IMG/VR virus record: IMGVR_UViG_3300037234_000381
Coordinates: 1 to 37,978 of that record
Direction: 5' to 3' (one strand)
Source of the DNA: a virus
Length of the DNA: 37,978 bases
Shown: one piece after another, positions 5,629-12,254 of the stretch
How positions within the stretch are numbered: the stretch's first letter is position 1
Layout of the letters: each line of letters begins with the position of its first letter
Translations under genes and position numbers: made by a program
The notes under the pieces: model-generated
Database searches by the model: none
Seen by the model: the letters and a program-made list of their open reading frames with translations, nothing else
What the model was told of the DNA's origin: nothing

Positions 5629-6113
5629 TATTGAATCCAACTTTTGTAATACTTTGAGCGCTCATCGGTAGACGTGTTCACCCATGATACGAATTGCTCC
5701 ATGCAAACTTTTGACCAAAGCATTTTATGTAGGGTGACAAACGCCTTGCCTTCTCCTTGATTTAAGGTTATAACCGCAGAGCCAAATAAAGCCTCCTCAT
5801 ATCGCTCACAATACCCATCATCCGTTTCAACCTCTGTAAGCCTACAAAAGTCTACCCATTTAGCGTATAAGCTCTTTAGGTGCGCCCTTGCAATCATTGC
5901 GTGCATTTTTGCCCCTCTTTCTATAAGATGTACTAACTCATAGATTAAATCCCTTGCTACTAGGTCACGCTCCTCCTCAGGAGCTTCATACCATTCAGCC
6001 ACATGCTTTTTTAGTAAACTTTCAGGGGTGGCCACTTTCTCACTGCTTGACACTGTATTGGGGTTTCTATTTCTGTCTTTCCTTTTCCCCTTTGTTGCTA
6101 GTACGCTACTCAT
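5628..6113 (-). CDS. Hypothetical protein (161 aa)
   Basis: Unknown. A basic, Ser/Asn-rich, probably disordered N-terminus of about 30 residues precedes an all-helical domain (LLKKHVAEWYEAPEEERD, LIYELVHLIERGAK, with three Cys scattered later). Start overlaps the upstream stop region by eight bases. Length and helical content would suit a host-directed early protein, but no family is recognised. Confidence 0.65.
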   Translation of the reverse strand: MSSVLATKGKRKDRNRNPNTVSSSEKVATPESLLKKHVAEWYEAPEEERDLVARDLIYELVHLIERGAKMHAMIARAHLKSLYAKWVDFCRLTEVETDDGYCERYEEALFGSAVITLNQGEGKAFVTLHKMLWSKVCMEQFVSWVNTSTDERSKYYKSWIQ

Positions 6114-6381
6114 TGCCTCTTACCTCTTCTAGATTAATTAGGGATTCTTTCCAATCGCCATCGTAAGGGAGGGTCAAAGGTAATACCTCTTCATCCCCCT
6201 CAGACACCCACCAATCATAATCCCCAAGTCTGCGGTAATTGGGAGCTATTTTAGGCCTACCAGCGTGTAGCGCAAAGTCGCCATCTCCATTCCTTGCTAA
6301 CCATTTATACTTAGGGTCAATGAATTTTACAATATCCACTAGAGCACTTTCTAGGTCGTGAATGTTTCCTGTTGTTTCCAT
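6106..6381 (-). CDS. Hypothetical protein (91 aa), first gene of an early promoter
   Basis: The ATG at 6381 follows AACGCAATCAAGGAG by seven bases, directly behind a clear promoter, so it opens the transcript running to about 5.4 kb. The protein is acidic and Trp-rich (PKYKWLARNGDGDFALHAG, DYDWWVSEGDEEV). The segment pattern recalls short phage phosphoadenosine-like or nucleotide-modifying fragments only superficially; no family is assigned. Confidence 0.7.
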   Translation of the reverse strand: METTGNIHDLESALVDIVKFIDPKYKWLARNGDGDFALHAGRPKIAPNYRRLGDYDWWVSEGDEEVLPLTLPYDGDWKESLINLEEVRGNE

Positions 6382-6393
6382 GTTTGTTCTCCT

Positions 6394-6437
6394 TGATTGC
6401 GTTTACTACAATATAGAAACCCTATCTAAAATAACAA
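6394..6437 (-). promoter_or_regulatory. Early promoter with AACGCAATCA leader
   Basis: Minus strand: ACCC, TTGTTA (6437-6432), 16 bases, TATATT (6415-6410), six bases, then AACGCAATCAAGGAG (from 6403). Transcription would start at or next to the first A of the conserved 10-mer. Architecture matches the promoters at 9.15 and 12.37 kb. Confidence 0.8.
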
Positions 6438-6456
6438 GGGTATTCTACATCTTTTT

Positions 6457-6765
6457 TTATTTCTTTTGTGTCCAATAGAACCCCTTAGCCCTAGCTCTTG
6501 GATTGTTCAGTACCCTATAAATGTTTTTTGCACTACAACCCACGGCTTGAGCACACTCTTCTATCGTCTTAAAAGTGGCTATTACATCGCCCTCTTTCCC
6601 CCTTTGCTGTATTCTCTTTGGGATTGTTGGGGGTCTAACTTGATTCCCTAGGATTACCCATTGGTGCCCATTCTTTTGGGCAATAATTTTTCCTGAGTTT
6701 ATTAATTGTTGAACCCTTGTTCTTGTTATTCCGTTCTTTTTTGCAAATGTTGTTACTGTATCCAT
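6457..6765 (-). CDS. HTH protein with NUMOD1-like C-terminal domain (102 aa)
   Basis: Residues 1-40 (TVTTFAKKNGITRTRVQQLI, then SGKIIAQ) form a MerR/excisionase-like winged helix-turn-helix. Residues about 60-100 (GDVIATFKTIEECAQAVGCS, then AKNIYRVLNN) resemble the NUMOD1 module, a DNA-binding repeat of homing endonucleases and regulators. No nuclease domain is present, so a DNA-binding regulator is the likely role. It sits upstream of an early promoter. The domain assignments rest on sequence pattern alone. Confidence 0.7.
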   Translation of the reverse strand: MDTVTTFAKKNGITRTRVQQLINSGKIIAQKNGHQWVILGNQVRPPTIPKRIQQRGKEGDVIATFKTIEECAQAVGCSAKNIYRVLNNPRARAKGFYWTQKK

Positions 6766-7116
6766 CTAGTAAAACTCCTTTTTTAAATAATCCTTCACAA
6801 ACTTGGTTAATCCAACTTGTAACTTTTCGTCTTTCTTTGCGTAGTTTAACGCTGTTTGAATATCTAGGCTATCAATCTTTTCCCTGCTGGGCTTCCTATA
6901 CTTAGCTTTTAGGATTTCAGGCACGTCACAAAATAGCTGTGGTGGGTCGGTCTCTCTCCACTTGTGGCCCCTGAGTTTAAACCACCCTTCTTTTGTGTAG
7001 TGATACACTTGGATAAGTGAGGGGGTCATTTTCCCTTTATCAGTGGGGTGTCCTAGAACCTTCTCTTTGTCTTGTGTGGGGTCGTATTCCCAAATTGGGA
7101 GAAAGTGGAGCTTCAA
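6766..7116 (-). CDS. Hypothetical protein (116 aa)
   Basis: Unknown basic, Trp- and Tyr-rich protein (WEYDPTQDKEK, YHYTKEGWFKLRGHKWRETD) with a helical C-terminus ending in KDYLKKEFY. Its start overlaps the stop of the upstream gene by four bases (ATGA). The aromatic/basic composition would suit nucleic-acid binding, which is inference only. Confidence 0.65.
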   Translation of the reverse strand: MKLHFLPIWEYDPTQDKEKVLGHPTDKGKMTPSLIQVYHYTKEGWFKLRGHKWRETDPPQLFCDVPEILKAKYRKPSREKIDSLDIQTALNYAKKDEKLQVGLTKFVKDYLKKEFY

Positions 7117-7337
7117 AAGTTATCAAACTCAATAATAGGGACGATTAACCAAGTAGCATGCTTATCAAACTCATAGGCATTCTCAAGGGCTTCTTGTTCA
7201 GTGTCAAATACTTCTTTTGGTGTATCTTCGCTATACCAAGAACCTTGAACTCTTCCATACGATAACTTTACATTTACATCTTGGTCTACTCTTTGGGATT
7301 CTACTTGAATAGCCGTGTATTTTTTCATTACTTTCAC
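7113..7337 (-). CDS. Hypothetical protein (74 aa), GTG start
   Basis: Unknown, acidic, mixed alpha/beta protein. The GTG at 7337 overlaps the stop of ninB (GTGA) and has GGAG five bases upstream; an ATG three codons later is the alternative but has worse spacing. Contains DTEQEALENAYEFDK, a typical short helix. Confidence 0.65.
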   Translation of the reverse strand: MKVMKKYTAIQVESQRVDQDVNVKLSYGRVQGSWYSEDTPKEVFDTEQEALENAYEFDKHATWLIVPIIEFDNF

Positions 7338-7747
7338 AGTTTCTCCGATGGTTCAGGAACTACAAAATTGTAGTAATCCCTTAAATATTCAATTATCACA
7401 AAGATGTAGTTTGCAAATTCATCTACTTTCATTGTGGTTGTGGATTGTGGGACTTTAAAACTTCCCTCTTTTGTTTCTACTTCCATTGATAGAAATTTCA
7501 AGCGCATTGCTTCGTGGGCTTGCTCGTGATTCACTAGCTTGATTCCCATTTCAGCAAAGGCTTTAAATACGCTTGGAATCACTACACCCCAGTAGTACCT
7601 GTTTGCTCGGTTCCTGCGTGTGTTTTTCCATTCCTTGATGGCTATCTCTACCTTTTTTCCATTAAGCTCCTTGAGGGCTTCTATGGTTTCCCACGCTTTG
7701 TCAAGGTGCAGGACTTCGCCCTCTACGCTTCCAAGTAGTTTAGCCAC
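7334..7747 (-). CDS. ninB: NinB-like recombination protein (137 aa)
   Basis: Member of the NinB/Orf family, which in lambdoid phages binds single-stranded DNA and can replace host RecFOR functions in phage recombination. The family signature is visible in the middle: EIAIKEWKNTRRNRANRYYWGVV (two pieces), then a helix with HEAMRLKFLSME, and the C-terminal TTTMKVDEFANYIFVIIEYL. Length is close to the family norm of about 140. It pairs functionally with ERF, Gp157-like and RusA proteins encoded on the other strand. Confidence 0.85.
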   Translation of the reverse strand: MAKLLGSVEGEVLHLDKAWETIEALKELNGKKVEIAIKEWKNTRRNRANRYYWGVVIPSVFKAFAEMGIKLVNHEQAHEAMRLKFLSMEVETKEGSFKVPQSTTTMKVDEFANYIFVIIEYLRDYYNFVVPEPSEKL

Positions 7748-7982
7748 CTAGCACCGCCCTTTTTAATTTGGCGGTATTTATGCACCTAAGTATGTAAAAC
7801 TTTTCACAAATTCCAAACATTCCAGTATTAGGGTAAGAATCAACAAAAAAAACTCCGTTACCAGTCCAAATACTTATTTCTTTGCTATTAAAAGTGCAGT
7901 GGGTCTGAGTCCACTTTGTAGGATTGTTTACAATATACTCCCCTAGTTTCCTCACTTCTTCCCTTATTAGCCAATCAAACAC
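7740..7982 (-). CDS. Hypothetical protein (80 aa), GTG start
   Basis: Unknown. The GTG at 7982 follows GGGAGGTGTTAG at good spacing and overlaps the preceding stop by eight bases. The first 20 residues are amphipathic (FDWLIREEVRKLGEYIVNN) and the rest is beta-prone with three cysteines. No family recognised. Confidence 0.65.
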   Translation of the reverse strand: MFDWLIREEVRKLGEYIVNNPTKWTQTHCTFNSKEISIWTGNGVFFVDSYPNTGMFGICEKFYILRCINTAKLKRAVLGG

Positions 7983-8172
7983 CTAACACCTCCCTTTTTA
8001 TATCCGTGTGCGTTTTCCCATTCAAAACACTATGTAGCTTCTTACAGCCGTTAAAAGCCAGCGTGTAAGCAATTAAGCTATACCCCACGCTTTGAAGTGT
8101 TAGCTCTACATTGTGAGTATTGAAAAAAGTCACTATGTATGCTACTATTGAGATTCTTAAAAGGTTTTTCAT
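7975..8172 (-). CDS. Two-span membrane protein (65 aa)
   Basis: Two hydrophobic spans (NLLRISIVAYIVTFF and VGYSLIAYTLAFNG) with a short polar loop and a basic C-terminal tail, again a small holin-like topology. The ATG at 8172 follows AAAAAGGAAGTT. Its leader contains the strong hairpin at 8198-8222. Function unknown. Confidence 0.65.
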   Translation of the reverse strand: MKNLLRISIVAYIVTFFNTHNVELTLQSVGYSLIAYTLAFNGCKKLHSVLNGKTHTDIKREVLGV

Positions 8173-8197
8173 GTTCTTTCAACTTCCTTTTTAGTGT

Positions 8198-8227
8198 AGA
8201 GGTTCCCCCCTAGGGAGCCTCTTTTTT
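8198..8227 (+). terminator. Intrinsic terminator facing the plus strand
   Basis: AGAGGTTCCC pairs with GGGAGCCTCT (10 bp, one G-U) around CCCTA, followed by six T on the plus strand. All nearby genes are on the minus strand, so it would stop antisense transcription, while on the sense RNA it is a leader hairpin before the gene at 8172. Confidence 0.6.
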
Positions 8228-8230
8228 GTT

Positions 8231-8434
8231 TTAGTTTAAGCTTCTGATTACTATGTCAAGTATTTTTATACTTGATTTGTGGTCATACCACGCTTTCAGC
8301 ACTTCTGGCCTCTCCCTCTCAAGTATAGGCTTGAGCCTTTCAAAATCAGTGAATCTATCTAAGTCGCCTATGTATTCCCAAAAATATGTAAGATTGTTAA
8401 TATCCGCTTCTGTCAATTTATTCTCAATGGCCAT
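8231..8434 (-). CDS. Hypothetical protein (67 aa)
   Basis: Unknown, mostly helical (KLTEADINNLTYFWEYIGDL, RFTDFERLKPILERERPEVL) with a basic end. The ATG at 8434 follows AAGGAG by six bases. The stop is immediately next to the T-run of the terminator-like hairpin downstream. Confidence 0.65.
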   Translation of the reverse strand: MAIENKLTEADINNLTYFWEYIGDLDRFTDFERLKPILERERPEVLKAWYDHKSSIKILDIVIRSLN

Positions 8435-8449
8435 CCCTTACTCCTTTAC

Positions 8450-8466
8450 GCCCCTAGAGGGCTTTT
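8450..8466 (+). terminator. Short terminator-like hairpin facing the plus strand
   Basis: GCCC-CTAGA-GGGC followed by TTTTATTTT on the plus strand. Four base pairs only, but the same arrangement (hairpin then T-run antisense, ribosome site sense) as at 8198. Confidence 0.35.
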
Positions 8467-8530
8467 ATTTTCTTGTTACTCTGATAACTAAGCCTATACC
8501 CCATTGCAAGCAACAGGTTATAGACGACAG

Positions 8531-8710
8531 TTATAAACCATCTCTTTTTTGTTCTTCTTTCATTATTTGTATTTCAAGAGTCAATTTCTTTTTTAATAGT
8601 CTAGTCATTTCCTTTTCATTGTTTTCATATTGTATTGAATATCCACAGTACGCACCGAATAGAAATATTAATAATAATAACAGTGTCGCTTTTACATTTT
8701 CGTTTTTCAT
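8531..8710 (-). CDS. Membrane-anchored coiled-coil protein (59 aa)
   Basis: One N-terminal transmembrane span (ATLLLLLIFLFGAYCGY) is followed by a charged helix (YENNEKEMTRLLKKKLTLEI) likely to form a coiled coil. This N-in, periplasmic-coil layout recalls inner-membrane spanins, but the protein is much shorter than typical Rz. The ATG at 8710 follows AAAGGA by eight bases. Role uncertain. Confidence 0.6.
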   Translation of the reverse strand: MKNENVKATLLLLLIFLFGAYCGYSIQYENNEKEMTRLLKKKLTLEIQIMKEEQKRDGL

Positions 8711-8722
8711 TTTGTATATCCT

Positions 8723-8851
8723 TTATGCCTTTGGCATCAAAAAGAGACCGTTCATAACTAGCGATATATTCCACGGCTCCACCGCATCATATACCGCCAC
8801 TGCGTTATCGCTTGCTAATTCTCTCAATTTCCTGCCACGCTCTTTTTTCAT
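8723..8851 (-). CDS. Possible miniprotein (42 aa) overlapping the preceding frame
   Basis: An ATG at 8851, eight bases after AAAGG, opens a frame shifted relative to the 40-codon gene upstream and overlapping it by 47 bases. The product has a basic start (KKERGRKLREL) and a semi-hydrophobic end (WNISLVMNGLFLMPKA). It could be a separate coupled gene or the product of a frameshift from the upstream gene. Confidence 0.4.
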   Translation of the reverse strand: MKKERGRKLRELASDNAVAVYDAVEPWNISLVMNGLFLMPKA

Positions 8852-8927
8852 CAAGAGCCTTTCGCTTTGCTTCCACCTCTACCCTGCCCTGTTGGACTTG
8901 TAGCTTGTAGGTGGATAGGTTAAACAT
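8805..8927 (-). CDS. Hypothetical miniprotein (40 aa)
   Basis: Short, charged helical protein (KLQVQQGRVEVEAKRKALDE, then KRAWQEIERISKR). AGGAGG precedes the ATG at 8927, a strong ribosome site located inside the end of the upstream gene, so translation is likely. Function unknown. Confidence 0.55.
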   Translation of the reverse strand: MFNLSTYKLQVQQGRVEVEAKRKALDEKRAWQEIERISKR

Positions 8928-8929
8928 TA

Positions 8930-9112
8930 CTAACCCTCCTTTTTTTTAGTAAAAACATAATAGCAAGGGTTCTCAAAAACAACTTGAGCAAATTTTCCAT
9001 TTTTACGAAACTCTACCGCTTTTGCTTTTGCATCTTCTAAACGAAAGCGAGCTTTACCTATGTGTTGAGCGGAATACCCTGCATCTATTAGATTTGATTC
9101 TCTAGTCGTCAT
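8930..9112 (-). CDS. Early protein (60 aa), paralogue of the gene at 12415
   Basis: First gene behind the promoter at 9.15 kb, with leader AACGCAATCAACAAGGA. The protein aligns end to end with the 58-aa product of 12415-12591: both start MT(T)RE, share GY, KAR, an acidic helix with A-K-x-x-A, G-x-x-AQ(V/I) and end in FTKKK. The first bases of the genes are also alike (CTAGAGAA). The shared ending suggests a small beta-sheet-plus-helix fold, but no family is recognised. Confidence 0.75.
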   Translation of the reverse strand: MTTRESNLIDAGYSAQHIGKARFRLEDAKAKAVEFRKNGKFAQVVFENPCYYVFTKKKEG

Positions 9113-9126
9113 GTTAATTTCCTTGT

Positions 9127-9173
9127 TGATTGCGTTGTTGAGTTAATTATAGAATAATAGATTTAGATTACAA
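9127..9173 (-). promoter_or_regulatory. Early promoter with AACGCAATCA leader
   Basis: Minus strand: ACCC, TTGTAA (9173-9168), 16 bases, TATAAT (9151-9146), nine bases, then AACGCAATCA (9136-9127). The -10 is a perfect consensus. The -35 overlaps the stop codon of the upstream gene. Confidence 0.85.
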
Positions 9174-9356
9174 GGGTTTTCTATAAATAAAATCAATTAT
9201 TTTATATCTAGGCTCTAATTCCTCCTTTATAAACTCATCCATCATCTCGGGCTCGCTGGCTACTTCCCTGCATAGTAGCTCTTTGATTCTCTCCCTTGAG
9301 TAGACAGGTGCGGATTTTGTGATTAGAGCTTCTTTCATCATTTCTTTTTCAGTCAT
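9168..9356 (-). CDS. Hypothetical protein (62 aa)
   Basis: Unknown acidic helical protein (TEKEMMKEALITKSAPVYSR, RERIKELL). The ATG at 9356 follows AAAAGGAAGCGCA. Its last codon and stop are part of the promoter for the next gene. Confidence 0.65.
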   Translation of the reverse strand: MTEKEMMKEALITKSAPVYSRERIKELLCREVASEPEMMDEFIKEELEPRYKIIDFIYRKPL

Positions 9357-9410
9357 TGCGCTTCCTTTTGTTCAATTAAGTCTGCTTTTGTTCTGAAATT
9401 CCTCCTTTCC

Positions 9411-9566
9411 TCACCTTAGGGCTCTAGATATGATAACATTGTTTAGCCACTCCTTAGCGTTTTTTAGGCTCATAGATGTGACTTTGATTTTTGGGGTGCA
9501 TTTGTGCGTTTCCCCTACTACTTGAGAGCAAGTGGGGCATTTGTGTAGGCCGTGTGTGGTTCTCAT
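9411..9566 (-). CDS. Small zinc-finger-like protein (51 aa)
   Basis: The first 25 residues contain H-x6-C-P-x-C...H-x-C (KCPTCSQVVGETHKC), a typical single zinc-binding motif, followed by a basic helix (SLKNAKEWLNNVIISRALR). The ATG overlaps the stop of the upstream gene (ATGA). Role unknown. Confidence 0.65.
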   Translation of the reverse strand: MRTTHGLHKCPTCSQVVGETHKCTPKIKVTSMSLKNAKEWLNNVIISRALR

Positions 9567-9748
9567 TCTGACAACCCTCTTAAATTCTCTAAACTTCCAA
9601 TTATTGGAATTAGGGTTATAAGTAGCTTTCTATCCTTCATTCTAGATTCCGCCAAAATGGGGTTCATTCTCTTCATCGCATCAGGAATGTGAATTTCCCT
9701 AGCCATACACTGTAATCTGTCCACTGCATCTTCTATGTCTATTTTCAT
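9563..9748 (-). CDS. Hypothetical protein (61 aa)
   Basis: Unknown amphipathic helical protein with a hydrophobic stretch (LLITLIPIIGSL) near the C-terminus that is too short to be a clear membrane span. Start and stop both overlap neighbours by ATGA, so it is translated in a coupled chain. Confidence 0.65.
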   Translation of the reverse strand: MKIDIEDAVDRLQCMAREIHIPDAMKRMNPILAESRMKDRKLLITLIPIIGSLENLRGLSE

Positions 9749-10032
9749 CTTTGCGACCTCTTCAATAGTCTATCCTTACGCTCAATCTTCTTTAGCAGTT
9801 CTAAAATCTTTAGGCTGTCAGACCTAGACCTGTTGTTCATGCGTACTATCTGAGCACCTTGGGCTATTATTTTGTCTCTTTGCTCGTCTAGTTTGTTTTG
9901 GAGTAGTTGGGCTTCGGTATTTGTTTTAGACTCTACAAAAGACAGCATGCGCTCAACAGCATCATAAAACTCTCCTGAATCTTGGTCATAAGTTCCCACC
10001 AATCTCTTTATTGTTTCAATATCATTCTTCAT
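9745..10032 (-). CDS. Coiled-coil protein (95 aa)
   Basis: Almost entirely helical. Residues 35-90 (NTEAQLLQNKLDEQRDKII, then SLKILELLKKIERKDRLLKR) have heptad-like spacing of Leu/Ile. Unknown role; it overlaps both neighbours by four bases. Confidence 0.65.
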   Translation of the reverse strand: MKNDIETIKRLVGTYDQDSGEFYDAVERMLSFVESKTNTEAQLLQNKLDEQRDKIIAQGAQIVRMNNRSRSDSLKILELLKKIERKDRLLKRSQR

Positions 10033-10463
10033 AGCTCTATTACCTCTATACCCTCTGTTTTTTGGAGTTTTTCGGGGTCTATTTGGATTTCATCGGAATT
10101 AATTACAAACTCATTCCCCAAAATATCTCTACATTTAATCACATATTGGTAGAGTTCTTCGCCCTCTTCTATGGAAATAATACCGCATTTGTGAAAAACT
10201 CCAAAACCTGCATCTACGAGTAAATTAATCCCATATTTTAAGCACATAAAAGGGCATACTTTTAGGGTGTCTAGGGGGAGGGTGATTTCTCTAGCCCTGT
10301 CTGTACCATCACCCATTATGAATTTAAAATCACTTTCATAGGGGTTTAACCCCACCAATTCACCAATACAAGTTTGACTACCCCTCAAGCACTCAGCCAC
10401 TTCAAGTACTCGATTATTCACTTCGCCTTTGTCGTTTGTTGCGTTTATTTTAATTGCTTTCAT
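10029..10463 (-). CDS. Hypothetical protein (144 aa)
   Basis: Unknown, beta-rich protein with five Cys (VAECLRGSQTCIGELVG, VCPFMCLKYG, KCG). No signal peptide and no catalytic motif. The ATG at 10463 follows AAGGTGCAAA and lies inside the end of the upstream gene. A repeat of basic ATTAAAATAAACGCAAC in the start region is coding and not a copy of the leader motif. Confidence 0.65.
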   Translation of the reverse strand: MKAIKINATNDKGEVNNRVLEVAECLRGSQTCIGELVGLNPYESDFKFIMGDGTDRAREITLPLDTLKVCPFMCLKYGINLLVDAGFGVFHKCGIISIEEGEELYQYVIKCRDILGNEFVINSDEIQIDPEKLQKTEGIEVIEL

Positions 10464-10626
10464 TTTGCACCTTATTTATTTCAAATTTCTTTGCTGGCTT
10501 TATAGTTATAGCTTCAACAGGCTCACTTTGCTTAGGTATAAAAGCCGCATCTAGCCTTTTGTTTATCCTTGATGTCTCTGCTAATAATTCGCGTATTTGC
10601 TCAATTGATAATTCCTCTTCTCTCAT
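10450..10626 (-). CDS. Hypothetical protein (58 aa)
   Basis: Helical N-terminus (EEELSIEQIRELLAETSRI) then a Pro/Lys-rich tail. The ATG at 10626 follows GGGGAGAGGGAT. It overlaps the next gene by 14 bases. Unknown function; size and acidic helix are typical of early phage miniproteins. Confidence 0.65.
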   Translation of the reverse strand: MREEELSIEQIRELLAETSRINKRLDAAFIPKQSEPVEAITIKPAKKFEINKVQNESN

Positions 10627-10656
10627 ATCCCTCTCCCCTCGTTAGCCCTACTCTGT

Positions 10657-10899
10657 TTATTTGGTTTCATTATTGGCCTCAAGTTCTTCAATTAAAAAGT
10701 CAAGATTTATTTTATCAACTGCATAGACACCATCATAAACGCCATAATTCACAGATAGAGATTCTAGTTTTTCAATCACACTATTAGCGTATTGTGTCTT
10801 ATAAATCTCCATCGCTTCATAGATGTAGGGCAAAAGTCTCTCATTCAAGTGGAACGGCATTATTTCATCCATTTCCTTAATAATCTCTTCTTTACTCAT
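10657..10899 (-). CDS. Hypothetical protein (80 aa)
   Basis: Acidic helical protein with many Glu/Ile/Leu (SKEEIIKEMDEIMPFHLNER, then a C-terminal DFLIEELEANNETK). The ATG at 10899 is six bases after TTGGAG and overlaps the upstream stop (ATGA); a TTG four codons earlier is less likely. Unknown function. Confidence 0.65.
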   Translation of the reverse strand: MSKEEIIKEMDEIMPFHLNERLLPYIYEAMEIYKTQYANSVIEKLESLSVNYGVYDGVYAVDKINLDFLIEELEANNETK

Positions 10900-11273
10900 T
10901 TTTTTCTCCAATCAAAGTTCGCCAATTTATTTCTGTTCTTTTCAAACTCCTCTTGCTTGCCTTGTGACAGAGGAAGGGTTTTCATTAGGTTGTCGCTTAC
11001 AAATGCTTTTCTTGGAAATTCTTTTTTGAACTTATCGGTCAAATAAGCCTTCTCAAGCTCTGTTAAAGCTGGGTTCCATGACTTAGGTCTAGAAATGTCA
11101 AAAAGTAGCTCTATGTGCTTAGATTCAATGCGAGGATTGAGTTTAGCGTCTATAAGCGTGGCTTGTAATGCTAATTCTTGGATAGGTGGGGTTTTTTGCC
11201 CTCTAATCAAGAAACTAAATCCTAGCTGTTTTTCAATTTCTGCCAGCCTAGTAGATTTGTTGTGGTTCTGCAT
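10896..11273 (-). CDS. Hypothetical protein, possible replication accessory (125 aa)
   Basis: Basic protein directly behind the DUF1376-type gene and overlapping its end by 26 bases, with AGGAGGGG ahead of the ATG at 11273. No Walker or nuclease motif is visible. The tight coupling suggests a partner in replication, for example a loader or adaptor, but this is inferred only from position. Confidence 0.6.
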   Translation of the reverse strand: MQNHNKSTRLAEIEKQLGFSFLIRGQKTPPIQELALQATLIDAKLNPRIESKHIELLFDISRPKSWNPALTELEKAYLTDKFKKEFPRKAFVSDNLMKTLPLSQGKQEEFEKNRNKLANFDWRKK

Positions 11274-12063
11274 TTTGCACCCCTCCTAGTAATCCGTGTT
11301 TTTCCAAAAAGTCCGTTGTGTTTTTGTTTCCGTCCTCTTTGGGTTTGTTTTGGTCGTAATCCCTTAAAAAATAAGTGAGCTTTTGTTTCCAATTAATCGG
11401 CTTTTGGTTTGAGTCCGTCCATCCACAAGATTGCTGGTGCTCAAAAAACTCAATACACCTTTCAGGGATGGGTTTCCATTTGCCACAGAATTGATAAGCG
11501 TGGTCTACGACTTCTTGAGAGGTTGTTGGGTATCCTGAATTAAAAGAAATCTCATTTTGTGCGTGTGTGTCGTTTTTCAATTCTTCATATACTTCTAAAG
11601 AACCCACACTCTCTATTTCTTTTATTTCCTTATGATTATGATTATGATTATGATTGCTTTCAATCGGCTTAGCCTGTGGGTTAGCCATGGGTTTATTTTG
11701 GGTTTGAGTTGGCTTAGGATTGGGTTTTGATTTATCAGTTGTTTTTCTAGGCCTCCCCCCTTTCTTCCCATTGTTTACTTGGGCTTCATGCTTTTTAGAA
11801 GCTTTGATTCGCTCCTCTTCTAACCTACGATTATAAAAAAGTCCATTTTCGTCAATTTGCAAAAGTTCAGCTACGGGTTCCCATTCGCTTAACCCAACAC
11901 TAACCGAGCCAAAACCCACGGCTTTTAGGTAGCTTTCTTTAGAACGCTCTTTTTGCCATAAAAAGCAAAGTATTTTAATATACGCCCCTGTTTGCTCTGC
12001 ATTTAAGTGGCAAGTAGCACCAATGAAGTCATTAGGGTAAAAGGCAAAATATGCTAAACTCAC
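11248..12063 (-). CDS. DUF1376 replication-initiator-like protein (271 aa)
   Basis: Residues 1-95 match the DUF1376 pattern: YFAFYPNDFIGATCHLNAEQ, then TGAYIKILCFLWQKE and RLEEERIKASKKHEAQVNNG. A long low-complexity linker (Lys/Pro/Asn/Gln, with an Asn-His run) follows, then a C-terminal domain with HAYQFCGKWKPIPERCIEFF and HQQSCGW. This layout, an N-terminal winged-helix-like domain, a linker and a C-terminal partner domain, is that of phage replisome organisers; recruitment of the host helicase is likely. The start is GTG at 12063, six bases after AGAGGTG. The linker carries a four-fold hexanucleotide repeat. Confidence 0.75.
   Translation of the reverse strand: MSLAYFAFYPNDFIGATCHLNAEQTGAYIKILCFLWQKERSKESYLKAVGFGSVSVGLSEWEPVAELLQIDENGLFYNRRLEEERIKASKKHEAQVNNGKKGGRPRKTTDKSKPNPKPTQTQNKPMANPQAKPIESNHNHNHNHKEIKEIESVGSLEVYEELKNDTHAQNEISFNSGYPTTSQEVVDHAYQFCGKWKPIPERCIEFFEHQQSCGWTDSNQKPINWKQKLTYFLRDYDQNKPKEDGNKNTTDFLEKHGLLGGVQNAEPQQIY
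11637..11661. repeat. Hexanucleotide tandem repeat (about four units of TTATGA)
   Basis: The plus strand reads TATGAT repeated around 11637-11661, encoding the Asn-His run in the DUF1376-type protein. Changes by whole units keep frame. Confidence 0.8.
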
Positions 12064-12065
12064 AT

Positions 12066-12254
12066 CTACACCTCTTGTCTACTCATAACAGAGGCTACTT
12101 TGTCCAAGTGGCTTTGTTCTGTTGTGGCGATGTCGTTAAAGATTAAGTGGCGAACCCAACTAGACAAGGTCATACCCTTAGCCCTAGCAAATTCCTTAAA
12201 TACTTTTTTCTCGTGGTCGTCTTCTACCTTGAATGTCATTATTGATGATGCCAT
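12066..12254 (-). CDS. Ribbon-helix-helix DNA-binding protein (62 aa)
   Basis: Pattern of an Arc/CopG/mobilisation-type RHH protein: strand IMTFKVEDD, helix EKKVFKEFARAKG, turn, then MTLSSWVRHLIFNDI. It is the first gene on the minus side of the divergent control region, behind TAGGAG and near an AT-rich inverted repeat, so it is the best candidate for the regulator of the two early operons, possibly autoregulatory. DNA binding is by family; the target is inference. Confidence 0.75.
   Translation of the reverse strand: MASSIMTFKVEDDHEKKVFKEFARAKGMTLSSWVRHLIFNDIATTEQSHLDKVASVMSRQEV

Noticed and set aside
6457-6765. Homing endonuclease
   Set aside because: Only an HTH and a NUMOD1-like module are present; no GIY-YIG, HNH or LAGLIDADG motif.
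10437-10450. AACGCAAC near 10.44 kb as a further leader-motif copy
   Set aside because: It differs from the 10-mer in its last bases, lies inside a coding start and has no ribosome site after it.
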